The notes below the pieces were generated by a model. The model saw only the letters and a list, made by a program, of their open reading frames with translations. It was not told the origin of the DNA and made no database searches. Position numbers and translations under genes: made by a program. A stretch of 55,293 bases of DNA from an uncultured Propionibacterium sp. (GTDB lineage Bacteria; Actinomycetota; Actinomycetes; Propionibacteriales; Propionibacteriaceae), in the NCBI GenBank assembly GCA_937867175.1, contig CALMKG010000553.1, forward strand, positions 1 to 55,293, written 5' to 3'. Numbering within the stretch: position 1 is the stretch's first letter; every line of letters begins with the position of its first letter. Below are positions 33,201 to 40,932 of this stretch, piece after piece.

Positions 33201-33656
33201 CTGCTTCACGTCGTCGCGCAGCAACAGCTCCTTGATGTAGAGGCCGGCCATGATCGTCTTGCCCGCTCCCGGGTCGTCGGCCAACAAGAAGCGCAGCGGG
33301 GTGCGCGGCAGGAGCTCGCCGTACACAGCGCGGATCTGATGTGGGAGCGGCTGCACGTCACTTGTCGCCACCGCGAGCATCGGGTCGAACAGGCCAGCCA
33401 GCGTGATCCGTTGCGCCTCGGCCACCAGCTTGAAGTCACCCGCGGTCGCGTCGAACGGCCGGCTGCCGGTCTGCGCAACCGACAGGCTGCCCTCGTCCTT
33501 GCGGAACACAACCTGCTGCCCGAGCGCACCCTTGGCGTTCTTGTAGGTCAGCTCGAGTGCGTCCGTGCCGTGCCACTGCGTCGCGATGACGGTGATGACC
33601 TCGGCGGGGATGAGTCCCTCGACCCTCAACCCCGGCTTGAGTTCCTCCAACTGCAC
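30246..33656 (-). CDS. SNF2-family helicase with C-terminal DUF3883
   Basis: 1136 aa from GTG 33656, with AGGAGG 8 bases upstream. SNF2/HepA-type motifs: LADDPGAGKTIMAG (about 125), IIVDEAHRMGAHYFGG (about 224), TATPHSG, and RFGRIHRIGQ (about 583). The C-terminus is DUF3883 (GFDILSTDAKGDTYRIEVKA, about 1040-1080), a domain with a restriction-endonuclease-like E-x-K. Similar helicase-DUF3883 proteins (DrmD-like) occur in class 1 DISARM and in Hma-type loci. It is the first gene of the operon, and its promoter lies in the 137 bases shared with the divergent gene at 33794. Confidence 0.85.
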   Translation of the reverse strand: MQLEELKPGLRVEGLIPAEVITVIATQWHGTDALELTYKNAKGALGQQVVFRKDEGSLSVAQTGSRPFDATAGDFKLVAEAQRITLAGLFDPMLAVATSDVQPLPHQIRAVYGELLPRTPLRFLLADDPGAGKTIMAGLYIKELLLRDDVKQCLIVAPGGLVEQWQDELFFKFGLRFDLLTNQLIDANINLNVFETNPLLIARMDQLSRNEALQGQLKETEWDLIIVDEAHRMGAHYFGGKLEKTKRFQLGELLGQVTRHLLLMTATPHSGKEEDFQLFLTLLDRDRFEGKQKKSVDVSGVMRRMVKEDLLTFEGRKLFPERIAETVPYELTALEQDLYEDVTHYVREGMNRAEKLGGKRKNTVGFALTVLQRRLASSPEAIYRSLVRRTERLERKKAEILNGTYRETESTIDISEFDEDEYNAEELEQLEEDVMDAATAAQTVEELDAELIELADLIETAKKVREAGTDRKWTELSTILQDNALTTDGDGWPRKFIIFTEHRDTLDYLQSKIGSLLGKPDSVKAIHGGVRRGERRLITEEFTKNRDVQILLATDAAGEGLNLQAAHLMVNYDLPWNPNRIEQRFGRIHRIGQEEVCRLWNLVASNTREGEVFTRLLEKLEQMRQTYGGKVFDVLGEAFTETPLRNLLLDAIQYGERPDVKAKMHEVIDASVGDGLKDLLEERALASENLAEADLQALRAAMDEARARRLQPHYIELAFKAAFSRLGGRIVKREQGRYEIANVPQQIRAAGKGPIATKYDRVTFELGKVHAEELTRADLLAPGHPLHDAVMGEAVRQFGGTLNRGTVLVSSTLEEPHLLVGVVEEVADATGGSVSRRFGYAFVDSFGTVTPAGPAPYLDCVAAPNSPVTDAARALPWLADAEDKATSWIIANQLPEYLAEVQPRRLAELSKARDLVTKRLEGERDRLLLDAAIASEKERAGDKAKETSESLNRKAVELDVRLRKRLELLDQQQLMSTKPPRIVTAALVLPVGMLEAELPATAPMHAKETKEVERRGVDLVLARERELGRKPVEQAFNNPGFDILSTDAKGDTYRIEVKARIEGATDFFITHNEVMTGKNAVPRYRLALVRVDPRGAQYDEVRYLDDPFATTDLGDFDATGIRGDWARTWSKGTAPF

Positions 33657-33793
33657 TTCTGACCTCCTGATCGACAGTCGGCCAACGTTACGGGAGCGGT
33701 CCGACAAACGTGCTGCGAGCATGCCCCTCAGCAACACCAATCTTCCCAGTTAGTGTCCGCGAGCGTCCCGATGTTGCGGTGGATGTCGGTGGC

Positions 33794-35110
33794 ATGCGTG
33801 AGACTCGCCTTGTGGCTGACTGGAGTCCCCTACGCGAATTGCTCGCCAATGTTGATGAGTCGGTGACCCTTGCTTGGGACGAGCTCAGCGCCCTGGTCGG
33901 CGGGTTGCCAACCTCCGCCTACAAGCACAGCGCCTTCTGGAAGGGTGATCGTTCAGGATGGGCCGGCTTCACAACTTCGCGCGTGAAGGTCGGCGAGTCT
34001 GTGACTTTCGTTCGCCGGGGCGCCCGACGGGCTGCCGAGGCGAAGCCCGCCATCGCTACGGTCGGGGACACCGGCGAGGCAGCGGACCTGATCCTTGTGG
34101 GCTGCGTCAAGAGCAAGCTCGGCGTCCCGGCACCCGCCAAGGACCTCTACACCTCTGCGCTCTTCCGGAAGGAGCGCGCCTACGCCGAGCGCGCCGGCGC
34201 TCGATGGTTCATCCTGTCGGCCGAGCATGGGCTGGTCGCGCCTGACACGGTCTTGGCGCCGTACGACCTTCGGCTCTCGAAGACGCCTCGCGACTACCGC
34301 CGATCCTGGGGCCGCCGTGTCGTCGAGCAACTCCACGGGGCCGTCGGCCCGATCACCGGCAAGACCGTCGAAATCCACGCTGGATCGGCGTACTCCGACG
34401 CAATCCGGGAGTTACTCAGCCGCGACGGAGCGACTGTCATCGAACCCCTTGCCGGCCTGACGATGGGCGCCCGGCTCGCTTGGTTCGGATCTGCGACCGA
34501 GCCTGTGGCCTCAGTCGCGACGCCGACGGTTCCTGAGGCTGACGCCGCGGAGTTGATTGACATGCTCACCCGTGCCGAGGATGCGATCTCTCCCCCTGAG
34601 TTCCTGGCCCGCGCGGGGGACGGCCTTCGGTCGCCCGGCCTCTACAGCTGGTGGGTGGATGAGGTCGGCGCTGCATACCTCAGCAAGGGGCTCGGCCAGA
34701 CGGTGCACGCTGGACTGATCTACGCCGGGTTGGCCGGCGCCACTCGATCGCGAAGCGGACGCCGGTCGAAGAACACCCTCTGGGGTCGCATCAAGACAAT
34801 GCACCTGGGTGGCAAACACGAGTTCTCCACCTTCCGACTCAGCCTCGGGTCGATCTTGGCCGAGGCTCGAGGGGACGACGAGATCGACGAGGCAGCACTG
34901 ACTGCTTGGATGCACGAGCATCTTCGGCTCATCGCAGTCCCGGTGGCCGACGCCGACACCCTCGGAGACACGGAGACCAACGTCCTCGCCGAGCTGAACC
35001 CGCCGCTCAACCTCGACAAGGTCAAGCGTGACCCGCTCCGAGTCCAGCTCTCGGGGCTGCGGAAGAAGTACGGCCGTCGAGGACGCGCCGCAGAAGCAGC
35101 ACCGGACTAA
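33794..35110 (+). CDS. DUF7662-DUF6884-GIY-YIG fusion protein
   Basis: 438 aa from ATG 33794; an in-frame ATG at 33710 is possible but would add unlike sequence. Three modules are visible: residues about 8-75 (WSPLRELLANVDESVTLAWD ... YKHSAFWKGD) fit DUF7662; about 98-215 (DLILVGCVKSKLGVPAPAKD, WFILSAEHGLVAPD, YDLRLSK) fit DUF6884/YaaA-like; about 290-420 (SPGLYSWWV, LIYAGLAG, NTLWGRI, NVLAELNPPLNLDK) fit a GIY-YIG nuclease-like fold with Y-x-G and a terminal E/N region. It is divergent from the defence operon. The combination suggests a DNA-repair or defence accessory. Its end overlaps the next gene tail to tail by 89 bases. Confidence 0.75.
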   Translation: MRETRLVADWSPLRELLANVDESVTLAWDELSALVGGLPTSAYKHSAFWKGDRSGWAGFTTSRVKVGESVTFVRRGARRAAEAKPAIATVGDTGEAADLILVGCVKSKLGVPAPAKDLYTSALFRKERAYAERAGARWFILSAEHGLVAPDTVLAPYDLRLSKTPRDYRRSWGRRVVEQLHGAVGPITGKTVEIHAGSAYSDAIRELLSRDGATVIEPLAGLTMGARLAWFGSATEPVASVATPTVPEADAAELIDMLTRAEDAISPPEFLARAGDGLRSPGLYSWWVDEVGAAYLSKGLGQTVHAGLIYAGLAGATRSRSGRRSKNTLWGRIKTMHLGGKHEFSTFRLSLGSILAEARGDDEIDEAALTAWMHEHLRLIAVPVADADTLGDTETNVLAELNPPLNLDKVKRDPLRVQLSGLRKKYGRRGRAAEAAPD

Positions 35111-35372
35111 GCGCAGCGGTCACGGCGAACTTCAGGGCGTTCCACGCGAACAACATCACCAGCACGTTGAGGTAACCGGGACCGCCGCGCTCGATGATCG
35201 TCATGCAGACGCTCATGGCGAACAGGTATGCCGGAGTCGCCAGGATCGCGACGGGGATCGCCCACTTGATGTCACCCGGCGAGCGGAGCCAGTCGACGGC
35301 ACGATTGGTTGGCATGTAGAAGGCCAGGTAGCCGCGGATCGCTGCGGCGAGACGGATGCAGATGGCGAGCAT
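35022..35372 (-). CDS. Small membrane protein of the conjugative backbone
   Basis: 116 aa from ATG 35372, with AAGGAG 7 bases upstream. RGYLAFYMPTNRAVDWLRSP precedes two membrane helices (about 35-55 and 65-95), a pattern I know from actinobacterial integrative elements, where the product is an uncharacterised membrane protein near the relaxase. It follows the relaxase on the same strand. Its C-terminus runs into the DUF6884 gene, so this end may have been reshaped when cargo was inserted. Confidence 0.65.
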   Translation of the reverse strand: MLAICIRLAAAIRGYLAFYMPTNRAVDWLRSPGDIKWAIPVAILATPAYLFAMSVCMTIIERGGPGYLNVLVMLFAWNALKFAVTAALSPVLLLRRVLDGRTSSAAPRAGLGAGHA

Positions 35373-35484
35373 GGCGGGCTCCTTCGGGTCAGCTCGGTCC
35401 ACCTGTACGTCCGGCGATCGACACTGATAGAGCACGAGCCTGTCCGGCTGGGGATAACCCCGCCCAAAGTCGCTCCGTGCATCC

Positions 35485-38400
35485 TCACTCGAGGACTGGG
35501 CCATCCGCCGCCACTCCGCTCCTGCCCCGGTCGCCAGCCTCCGCGGCGATGTCGGCGGCCCTGCGAATTGCCCTACGCGCCCGCGCCTCGTCGATCCGTT
35601 GGCGGTCGGAGTCGCCGGCCGGGCCGACTGGCTTGTCGCTATCGACCTGCCATAGGTCGCGGTAGGCGGCGACCACTCGAACCTCCTGCACCCAGAGGTC
35701 ACGCTGCCGAGAGTCGACCGGTGGTGCGCCGAGTCGGCGGACCCAAGCCGCGCGCCCGGCGACAGCCACTTCGGCGAGCGCGGTCGCCCGTGACTCGAGC
35801 AGGTCCTGACGCTCGATAAGGGCTCGACGCATCCTGTTCGACATCGGCCCGTCCGCGACCGGGACGAGGCCGGCGATCAGGCTCGGCCGGCGTCGAGCGC
35901 CGTTTCCACGGCCCGAGGTGGCGTGGCGGACGCGGCTGATGAGGACGGCGCCGATGTCCTGGGCGTCGGCGAACCCACGCTGAGCGACCACCTGGGGCAG
36001 CACAACGGAGATGTCGACGCCACTCGACTCGGCGCGGCGAAGCTCGGCGGCGAGCGGCCCGAACGACTCCGACCCGATCACGTCGTCGATCTGCTCGGCC
36101 GACAGGCCCGCTGCCGAGAGCTCGCCAACCCAACGGTCGCGTTGGGCGACCGCTGCGATGGTGAGATACTCCCCCACGATCTGCTTGAAGGAGGACCAGT
36201 GCTCCTGCTCCTCCTTGATCGTCTGGTGGGCGGAGAGCTCGACGCCGGAATGCTGGAGCACCCCGAACAGGATCGTCTTCGCGGTGACCTCTTCGGGCGA
36301 CGGCGCAGCGTGAGAATCGTCCGGTCGGTCGAGGGCGACGTACGCGAGGTTGGACTCGCGCCCCCGCGTCATTGCGACGTAGAAGTTCTCCCGGGTGGTT
36401 GAACCGGTCACGACGACATGCGCGGTGTCGACCGTCATCCCCTGTGCGCGGTGGGCGGTGATGGCGTAGCCGAGGTCGACGTGCTCGGCGACGTAGTCGG
36501 CCGGTAGCACAACAGAGCCGCCCAACCTCATTCCGAGCCGATGGACCACGACCGACCCGTCGTCGTTAACGTCGGTGACGCGCCAGCGGTCACCGTTCTT
36601 GACCCAACCTCCGCGCAGCGCGTGGATGCGGCGGTGGTTCTGCCGAGTGATGACCAGGTCGCCGACGGACGCACGGGTGCCGTCCCGGAGTCCGACCTCA
36701 CGGCTGGGCAGGGTCTCGCCGTCCCTGAGCCGCTCGGCGCGGGCGCGCTCGTTCAGTTCGACCATCGCGTCCGTCGACTCGGTGACGAGCAGACTGCTGC
36801 GACCGGCCCTCAGGTCGGCACGCCAGCACCGGTACGCGGCGTCGACCATCTCGACGTGGGTGCCGTCCTTGACCCGCTGGTGGCGAAAGTAGGCGCTGAT
36901 GACCTTGGTGCGTCCCAGGCGGAGGTCGACCGAGGCGTCCTTCTCCCACTTGTTGACGAAACGGTGGACCTCGGTCAGCTCCGGGGTGTCGTCTCGCGCC
37001 TCGGCCAACAGGGGGAAGGCTCCGCCCGCGTCGACCGATTGAAGTTGCGCCCAGTCACCGACGAGCAGCACCTTGGCTCCCGCGTCGGCGGCGAAGCCAG
37101 TGAGCCGGTCGAGGGTAAGGGTTCCGGCGAGGGTCGCCTCGTCGATGATGACGAGCTGACCTTTCCTGAAGGTGGCTCGCCCGCTGTCGTGCTCGTGGAG
37201 CCATTTCGCCGTGTTGTCGCAGGCAACGCCGAGGTCCTGGGCGAGGACGTCGGCTGCGGCGGCCGACGGGGCGAGCCCGACCACGCTGTCCTTGCCGTGG
37301 ACACTCGTCCAAGCGGCGTGGAGCGCACGCATGGCTGTCGTCTTGCCCGCTCCGGCCGGGCCGATGAGAAGGTCGACCTGTCGCCCGGACACCGCGATCG
37401 ACGTGAGGGTCGCGACCTGTTCGTCGGTGAGCAGGTGTCCCAGCACCTCGTTCTCCGAGACGGCCTCGATGACCTCCAGATCGACCACGGGCGAGCTTCG
37501 GTTCACGCCACGGGCGAGTAGTCGATCCTCGGCCGCGAGGATCTCGTCGGACGTGAAGGTGACCGAGTGCTTGGGGCGGAACAGGCTCGTGCCGTCGTTG
37601 CGTCTGAAGACGCCCGGGCTGTAGGCAAGCGCTGGCGGCGTGAGAGAGATCGAGATGCGCTTGGCCTCCTCCACGATTCGGCCAACCACCTGCTCCCGGT
37701 CCGCGACGGTGGCGAAGCGCCACTCCATCGTCTGCCGGGATGCCTCGGCCCAGAGGTTCCAGTGCTTCCAGGTCGATCGCTTCTGGCTGACCGCGCCGAC
37801 GGTGGCTCGGGCCACCTCGGTGATCGCCATGGCCGACACGTCACCCGCGCGCAGCAGACCACGCGCGAGTTCGACCGAGTCGCCCCGGGCACCACGGGCG
37901 AGTAGCGCCCGCGCCCATCTCGTCGCGTCGCCGCCGAGAACCCGGTTGGCCCGCGTCCGCCAGCTCTCGGTGAGTTCAGCGAGCGAGTGAACGTGCTTCT
38001 CGGGCCGGGTGGTGAGCGTGGCGGTGGCGCGAAGCTTGATGACCGCGGCGGCGTCAGGTGCTCGCCCGTGGTCGCGCTCGTACTGCTCGATCAGCCGATT
38101 CTTCTCGATCTCGATCGCCCTGGAACGGTTGGAGAACTCCGCCACCAGCTCCTCGCCGACCCCGGCAATCTCGAAAGCGGGGTTGCGGTTCGCGCCCCGC
38201 TCACGCATCTCCCACTCGACCCCGAACGAGCGGCGAAGGATGTCGGCGAGCACGGCGTTGTAGTGCTCGGACAGTGCGACGACAGAGGCGAACATCGGCC
38301 GACTGTCGAGGGACCGCCACCGGCCGTCGAAGAGGGTGCGGACCTTGTTCGAGACGACGACGTGCGTGTGCAACTGCGGGTCCCCGGCACGGGAGTCCCA

Positions 38401-39042
38401 GTGGTCGTACGCCGTCGCTGCCACGCCGACGACGTCATGGTGCGCGGATGCTCCGTCGCGGGCGTTCGCGCCGGCCCGGGTGACGGCGACCTCCCGCTCC
38501 AGCATCGCGAGCACTTCGGCGATGGCCTGGTGGTGCGCGTCGACGATCAGCGCCTGGCTACCAGCGTCAGCGACGCCCCACAGGACCGACACTGACTTCG
38601 GGACGCTGAACGTGTAGTCGAAGCCTGCGGTCGCGGTTTGCGACCCCTTCGCCATCTCCTCGGCCTCGATCTCGTCCAGGAATTGGGCGCGTTCCTCGTC
38701 GGACAGGTGCGGGTTGAGACTGACGGTTCGTTCGTCCACTCGCTGCTTGAGGGTGGCGAACCGCTGGAATGCCGACCCGAGCTGCTCGCCCGTGATCGGG
38801 TCTCGCCCCTGCCCGATGAGGAGCACCAACTGCGGCTCGGACACCGTGCTGCCGACGGTGAGCTGGCCGGAGCCGAACTCGGTGACTCCCGAGCCCATCC
38901 AGACACCGGGCGGAGTGCCTGCCTCGGCGTAGTAACGGGTCAGCGGAGTCGACAGGCTCCGGTTGCCGTCACCGGAGACCACGCTCCGGAGCAGGTACTT
39001 GTAGCCCTCGCCCGCCGACATCTTGCGCATGGACACGGTCAT
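35485..39042 (-). CDS. MobF-family relaxase/helicase (TrwC/TraI type)
   Basis: 1185 aa. The start ATG 39042 has GAGGAGG 10 bases upstream; the frame is open further but without support. The N-terminal TrwC relaxase domain carries the metal-binding HTHVVVSNK (about 223, with DPQLHTH) and N-terminal tyrosines (GYKYLLR, RYYAEAG) that can attack oriT. The C-terminal part is a RecD-like superfamily 1 helicase: GPAGAGKTTAMRAL (about 560), VIIDEATLA, and the ending ITAHRAQGMTVDTAHV with YVAMTRGR. It nicks and unwinds the element for transfer. Complete for the family. It contains four copies of the 11-bp backbone motif in different reading frames. Confidence 0.93.
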   Translation of the reverse strand: MTVSMRKMSAGEGYKYLLRSVVSGDGNRSLSTPLTRYYAEAGTPPGVWMGSGVTEFGSGQLTVGSTVSEPQLVLLIGQGRDPITGEQLGSAFQRFATLKQRVDERTVSLNPHLSDEERAQFLDEIEAEEMAKGSQTATAGFDYTFSVPKSVSVLWGVADAGSQALIVDAHHQAIAEVLAMLEREVAVTRAGANARDGASAHHDVVGVAATAYDHWDSRAGDPQLHTHVVVSNKVRTLFDGRWRSLDSRPMFASVVALSEHYNAVLADILRRSFGVEWEMRERGANRNPAFEIAGVGEELVAEFSNRSRAIEIEKNRLIEQYERDHGRAPDAAAVIKLRATATLTTRPEKHVHSLAELTESWRTRANRVLGGDATRWARALLARGARGDSVELARGLLRAGDVSAMAITEVARATVGAVSQKRSTWKHWNLWAEASRQTMEWRFATVADREQVVGRIVEEAKRISISLTPPALAYSPGVFRRNDGTSLFRPKHSVTFTSDEILAAEDRLLARGVNRSSPVVDLEVIEAVSENEVLGHLLTDEQVATLTSIAVSGRQVDLLIGPAGAGKTTAMRALHAAWTSVHGKDSVVGLAPSAAAADVLAQDLGVACDNTAKWLHEHDSGRATFRKGQLVIIDEATLAGTLTLDRLTGFAADAGAKVLLVGDWAQLQSVDAGGAFPLLAEARDDTPELTEVHRFVNKWEKDASVDLRLGRTKVISAYFRHQRVKDGTHVEMVDAAYRCWRADLRAGRSSLLVTESTDAMVELNERARAERLRDGETLPSREVGLRDGTRASVGDLVITRQNHRRIHALRGGWVKNGDRWRVTDVNDDGSVVVHRLGMRLGGSVVLPADYVAEHVDLGYAITAHRAQGMTVDTAHVVVTGSTTRENFYVAMTRGRESNLAYVALDRPDDSHAAPSPEEVTAKTILFGVLQHSGVELSAHQTIKEEQEHWSSFKQIVGEYLTIAAVAQRDRWVGELSAAGLSAEQIDDVIGSESFGPLAAELRRAESSGVDISVVLPQVVAQRGFADAQDIGAVLISRVRHATSGRGNGARRRPSLIAGLVPVADGPMSNRMRRALIERQDLLESRATALAEVAVAGRAAWVRRLGAPPVDSRQRDLWVQEVRVVAAYRDLWQVDSDKPVGPAGDSDRQRIDEARARRAIRRAADIAAEAGDRGRSGVAADGPVLE
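37485..37518 (-). repeat. Backbone motif pair, 12-bp gap
   Basis: Two copies of CCACGGGCGAG (37485-37495 and 37508-37518), separated by 12 bases, inside the relaxase gene. The two copies lie in different reading frames (LLARG and SSPVV), so protein constraint does not explain them. Confidence 0.7.
37892..37902 (-). repeat. Backbone motif, single copy
   Basis: Exact CCACGGGCGAG in the relaxase gene; a one-mismatch copy is at 37859-37869. Confidence 0.6.
38061..38071 (+). repeat. Backbone motif, single copy, opposite orientation
   Basis: Exact CTCGCCCGTGG on the plus strand of the relaxase gene. Confidence 0.6.
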
Positions 39043-39350
39043 CACCGCACACCTCCTCGGCGTGCAGGTGTGCAGCAGGTTCCACAGCCCGACTTCGCGA
39101 CGGTTCATCCACCGACCGCCCACGGAAGCCCCCTCACGGTGCCAGACGTGTGGACGCTGAAGGAGGCGGTGGCCCGGGAGGACGGGAGGCGGCGGGCACC
39201 TGGTGAACGGAGAGGACCTACGCGGCGGGAAGGAGGAAGGTGAGGATGAGCGACGGTTGCGCATTCCGGTCAGGCAGTGACTCAATAGGACAGGACGGTG
39301 CTGACACGGTTCGCCGGCGGTGTCGTCTACGCCGTTCGCGGGAGACCGCG
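39043..39350. other. Divergent region; candidate oriT
   Basis: 308 bases between the relaxase and the lipoprotein gene, which point away from each other. It includes the inverted repeat at 39047-39073 and purine-rich stretches (39161-39245). MobF relaxases usually act at an oriT close to their own gene, so this is the best oriT candidate in the window; no nick site can be assigned by eye. Confidence 0.4.
39047..39073. promoter_or_regulatory. Inverted repeat over the relaxase ribosome site
   Basis: GCACACCT and AGGTGTGC form a perfect 8-bp inverted repeat with 11 bases between. The relaxase Shine-Dalgarno (GAGGAGG on the minus strand) lies in the loop and one arm, so a hairpin or a bound repressor would block translation. 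Confidence 0.5.
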
Positions 39351-39971
39351 ATGGAAGTCGGGAACTCGGGCATGACGATATTTCGAGGGGTAAGCGCACT
39401 CGCGGCAGCAGCAATGGTGATGGCCGCTCTGACGTCGTGCACCGACGAGGGCCAAGACCCAGCGGCGAGTGGGACCCCCTCCCCCAGCTCGCCGGCCCCG
39501 GCAACAAGCTCATCGACGCCGCCGTCCGATAGCGAGATCGCCTCCGAGGCGGCGTCCGCGGTCGTGTGGAAGTACTTCAAGACGGTGGACCTCGTCCGGC
39601 AGGACTCGAACCGGCCCGCGTCCGAACTGAAAGCCGTTGCGGCGAGCTCGCAACTCACCGCTCAGAAGAACCTGCTGAAGAGCCAACGCCAGGCGGACCG
39701 CCGCCAGGTCGGTGAGACCAAGCTGGTTGAGGTCAAGGTCGAGTCCGTCAGCCTAGACGAGCCGGCAACGGCCTACGTCGACGTCTGCTGGGACGTCAGT
39801 GATGTCGACATCGTCGATGGTGATGGGAAGTCGGTCGTGACACCGGACCGCAAGGACGTGGGCTGGACCCGCTTCACCGTCACCAACGCGACGTGGGAGA
39901 CGGCACCTTCCGATGGTTGGCGGGTGTCTGGCGGATCAGATCTGGAGAAAGAGCCGTGCGTCGGCTCCTGA
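39351..39971 (+). CDS. Lipoprotein of the transfer/pilus region
   Basis: 206 aa from ATG 39351, with GGGAGA just upstream; ATG 39372 is an alternative. A signal peptide ends in the lipobox LTSC (Cys about 30), so the protein is exported and lipid-anchored. A Ser/Pro/Thr linker follows, then a folded domain with SAVVWKYFKTVDLVRQDSNR and ATAYVDVCWDVSDV, like the NTF2-like lipoproteins often encoded at the start of actinobacterial Tad or conjugation operons. It overlaps the next gene by 16 bases. Confidence 0.75.
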   Translation: MEVGNSGMTIFRGVSALAAAAMVMAALTSCTDEGQDPAASGTPSPSSPAPATSSSTPPSDSEIASEAASAVVWKYFKTVDLVRQDSNRPASELKAVAASSQLTAQKNLLKSQRQADRRQVGETKLVEVKVESVSLDEPATAYVDVCWDVSDVDIVDGDGKSVVTPDRKDVGWTRFTVTNATWETAPSDGWRVSGGSDLEKEPCVGS

Positions 39972-40915
39972 CCCTGGCGCTCACGATTGCAGCCCTCGCT
40001 GGCGGGCTGGTTGGGCTCATGTCGTTGGCGGCGCACGGCGACACCGTCTGCGGGCAGACCGACCCGGCGACCGGCGAGTGTCTGATCTGGATCGAGGTGC
40101 CCGGCAACCCCGGCGACCCGGGCGAGCCCGGTGACGACGGGCCGAAGGACACCGGTTCCGGCGCGGCCTGCTACTGGGACGGCACCGATCAGGGCATCAC
40201 CAAACCTCCGCCTGGGCCAGTCCCCTGCAGTTCCCAATTCGGCTACTGGTCCAACGGCTACCGCTGCTACATCCAGCTCCTGGACCCACAACCAGCGGCG
40301 GGCGATCCGAGTTGGCAGGGCCACGAACCCGACGATGGTGCCGTCTATCAGTGCTACCAGCCACAGACCGACCTGCTCGTTCTCGTCTGGTCGGCTGACC
40401 CCCCACCCGACTCCGGCACTGGACCGACGCCCCGGGAGGTGGCACAGCTCGCCATCGCCGACATGCGGCTCACGGCGATCAACATCGGCATTGCACCGAA
40501 GGCCGAGGACGGCAGCGTCGGGATCGTCGGGATGCCTGTCTGGATGTGGGTGGCGAACCCGAACGAGCACACCTGGGGACCGATCACGGCGTCGGCGAGC
40601 GCGGGCGGAGTCTCCGTCACTGCCACAGCTCAGGTCCACAAGGTCACCTGGGACATGGGTGACGGCAACCAGGTCACCTGCACAACCGCCGGGACGCCGT
40701 ACGAGGCGGCGTACGGCAACAAGAAGTCGCCCGACTGCGGCCACGTCTACATCACCTCCAGCTCGTCCGAGTCCGACCAGAAGTTCACGGTCACGGCGAC
40801 GTCGGACTGGGTCATCGACTGGGAGGGCGCAGGACAGACGGGAACCATCCGGCTGAACGGACTCGTCCGGGAGGCGCAGATCGCCATAGGAGAAGCGCAG
40901 GTGCTCGTGCAGTAA
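39956..40915 (+). CDS. Secreted Cys-containing protein of the Tad/transfer operon
   Basis: 319 aa from GTG 39956. A typical signal peptide (RRLLTLALTIAALAGGLVGL, cleavage after about AHG) is followed by a Gly/Pro/Asp-rich linker (GNPGDPGEPGDDG) and a domain with many Cys (CYWDGT, YRCYIQL, YQCYQPQ, QVTCTT, DCGHVY). This resembles secreted proteins misnamed ATP/GTP-binding proteins in Streptomyces elements. Extracellular role unknown; translation is coupled to the lipoprotein. Confidence 0.7.
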   Translation: MRRLLTLALTIAALAGGLVGLMSLAAHGDTVCGQTDPATGECLIWIEVPGNPGDPGEPGDDGPKDTGSGAACYWDGTDQGITKPPPGPVPCSSQFGYWSNGYRCYIQLLDPQPAAGDPSWQGHEPDDGAVYQCYQPQTDLLVLVWSADPPPDSGTGPTPREVAQLAIADMRLTAINIGIAPKAEDGSVGIVGMPVWMWVANPNEHTWGPITASASAGGVSVTATAQVHKVTWDMGDGNQVTCTTAGTPYEAAYGNKKSPDCGHVYITSSSSESDQKFTVTATSDWVIDWEGAGQTGTIRLNGLVREAQIAIGEAQVLVQ

Positions 40916-40932
40916 CGGGCGAAGGAGAGGCA

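Noticed and set aside
19465-33656. Classical DISARM or BREX system
   Set aside because: The DISARM DUF1998 (DrmB) and phospholipase D (DrmC) proteins and the BREX PglZ and BrxL proteins are not visible; only helicase and methylase themes are shared.
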